A stretch of DNA of 5,322 nt, from assembly GCA_021850555.1 (NCBI GenBank), contig JAJZLX010000434.1, positions 1 through 5,322 of the forward strand, given 5' to 3'. The stretch is from Pseudomonadota bacterium. Lineage in GTDB: Bacteria; Pseudomonadota; Gammaproteobacteria; Steroidobacterales; Steroidobacteraceae. Under the pieces are notes generated by a model that was not told where the DNA came from, did no database searches, and saw nothing but the letters and a program-made list of their open reading frames with translations. This document shows positions 4,558 to 5,322 of this stretch, piece after piece. Position 1 is the first letter of the stretch; the number at the start of each line of letters is the position of its first letter. Both the position numbers and the translations under genes were made by a program.

Positions 4558-5322
4558 ATGTTGTTCGAGGAGCTGGATACGGGTCGATTCGAGCGCGCAC
4601 GCATCCTGCACGCGAAACTCGCGGGGCTGCGGGAGTCGTGCGTGTCGCAGGAAGCGACGCTCCGGCAACGCGTGGCCGAGTCCAAGGGCCGCCTCGAGCT
4701 CGTCGAGGAGTGCGATGCGGCGCTCGAGAGCCTGCAGAGTCGCGCGCACCGGCGCAGCGTCGGGGCGTTCGAGAAGCTGCTCTCGGCGATCGTGCGCGAT
4801 GTGCTGCCCGAGAAGGGGGAGGTGCGACTCAATCTCTACCAGGAGCGCGGCGCACCGGCGCTCGATGTGCAGATCGACAACGGCGGGTCGATCGAGGACG
4901 CGTTCGATGGCTCTGGCGGCGCGGTGACCAACGTGCTTTCGGCGGGGCTGCGCTTCGCGGCGCTCTCGCGCACCGGGGCGCGGCGGCTGATCGTGCTCGA
5001 TGAGCCGGACTGCTGGATCAAGCCGGAGCGAGTGGCGGGGTTCGTGCGAGTGCTTGCGGATGTGGCGCGTCGCGCCGGCACGCAAACCATTCTGATTTCG
5101 CACCACGAGCCGGAGTTGTTCGAGGACTTGGTGAGCCTGGTGAAGCTGACCCGCGGGGCGGAGGGCGCTGCACAGGTCGAGGTGCTGCGGCGCGCGGCCG
5201 AGTGGCCGGATGATGCGGCTCCGGGGTTGCGCTCGATCCGCCTGAAGGATTTCCGCGCGCACATCGATACGACCGTGCCGCTCTTTCCGGGCGTGACGGC
5301 GGTGATCGGCGATAACGATCTC
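4558..5322 (+). CDS. SMC/Rad50-type ABC ATPase with circularly permuted order (3' end outside window)
   Basis: The frame is open from ATG 4558 to the window end (255 residues seen). A short coiled coil comes first (about 10-75). AFEKLLSAIVRDVLPEKGEV (70-89) then leads into the head. Next come motifs that normally end an SMC/Rad50/SbcC protein: a signature-like region GSGGAVTNVLSAGLRFAAL (118-136), Walker B RRLIVLDEPD (142-151) with the catalytic Glu at 149, and the H-loop ISHHEP (180-185). After a linker of about 25 residues comes what normally starts such a protein: LRSIRLKDFRAHIDT (224-238), then PGVTAVIGDNDL (244-255), the first part of a Walker A loop cut by the window edge. The C-terminal half thus precedes the N-terminal half. 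The enzyme probably acts on DNA ends or structure, perhaps with an Mre11/SbcD-like nuclease not seen here. A strong Shine-Dalgarno supports the start. A split or tandem arrangement remains possible until the downstream sequence is read. Confidence 0.85.
   Translation, partial: MLFEELDTGRFERARILHAKLAGLRESCVSQEATLRQRVAESKGRLELVEECDAALESLQSRAHRRSVGAFEKLLSAIVRDVLPEKGEVRLNLYQERGAPALDVQIDNGGSIEDAFDGSGGAVTNVLSAGLRFAALSRTGARRLIVLDEPDCWIKPERVAGFVRVLADVARRAGTQTILISHHEPELFEDLVSLVKLTRGAEGAAQVEVLRRAAEWPDDAAPGLRSIRLKDFRAHIDTTVPLFPGVTAVIGDNDL

Noticed and set aside
4503..5003. 166-residue open frame on the plus strand overlapping the ATPase gene
   Set aside because: Arg/Ala/Gly-rich translation with no motif. 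The ATPase frame from 4558 has a strong Shine-Dalgarno and SMC motifs over the same bases.
4552..5262. 236-residue open frame on the minus strand
   Set aside because: It lies exactly opposite the ATPase gene, whose motifs are unmistakable. Its translation is rich in Arg, Ala and His without any recognisable motif, as expected for antisense frames in GC-rich DNA.
1..5322. tRNA, rRNA, CRISPR array, insertion sequence or attachment site
   Set aside because: Almost every base lies in supported coding frames. No spaced direct repeats, terminal inverted repeats, transposase motifs or cloverleaf-like segments were seen.

Overview
The window is GC-rich (roughly two thirds G+C by eye) and very densely packed. 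It holds eight genes, all on the + strand, with gaps or overlaps of 14 bases or fewer except for one 104-base intergenic region. Three features suggest a bacteriophage or prophage replication/recombination region: an ATP-dependent DNA ligase of phage type, an orphan ATP-grasp enzyme, and a run of small unrecognised proteins beside an SMC/Rad50-type ATPase. Base composition and codon choice fit a proteobacterial host. No structural, packaging or integration gene is visible, so the phage assignment is an inference, and a plasmid or other mobile element is possible.

Left block (1-3629), one translationally coupled run: the C-terminal part of an ATP-dependent DNA ligase (2-655, cut by the window edge); an ATP-grasp protein resembling the R2K clade (656-1477); an unrecognised 189-residue protein (1468-2037); and a complete SUV3-like DExH helicase with a C-terminal four-cysteine zinc-ribbon-like tail (2037-3629). 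Nick sealing and RNA or RNA:DNA unwinding suggest a nucleic-acid processing module. The role of the ATP-grasp enzyme there is unknown.

Intergenic region (3630-3733): distinctly AT-rich. It carries a perfect extended -10 element and two short palindromes just upstream, so it probably starts a second operon.

Right block (3734 to the end): a small basic protein resembling MazE-like/DUF3018 proteins (3734-3943), a two-helix coiled-coil protein (3945-4268), a possible winged helix-turn-helix protein (4283-4555), and an ATPase that runs off the right edge (4558-5322+). This last gene is the most notable item. It is an SMC/Rad50/SbcC-type ABC ATPase whose C-terminal half (coiled coil, signature region, Walker B, H-loop) comes before its N-terminal half (first strands, and a Walker A loop cut by the window edge). 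That is the order expected of a circularly permuted ATPase head. Together with the small coiled-coil protein and the possible DNA-binding protein it may form an undescribed phage SMC-like system.
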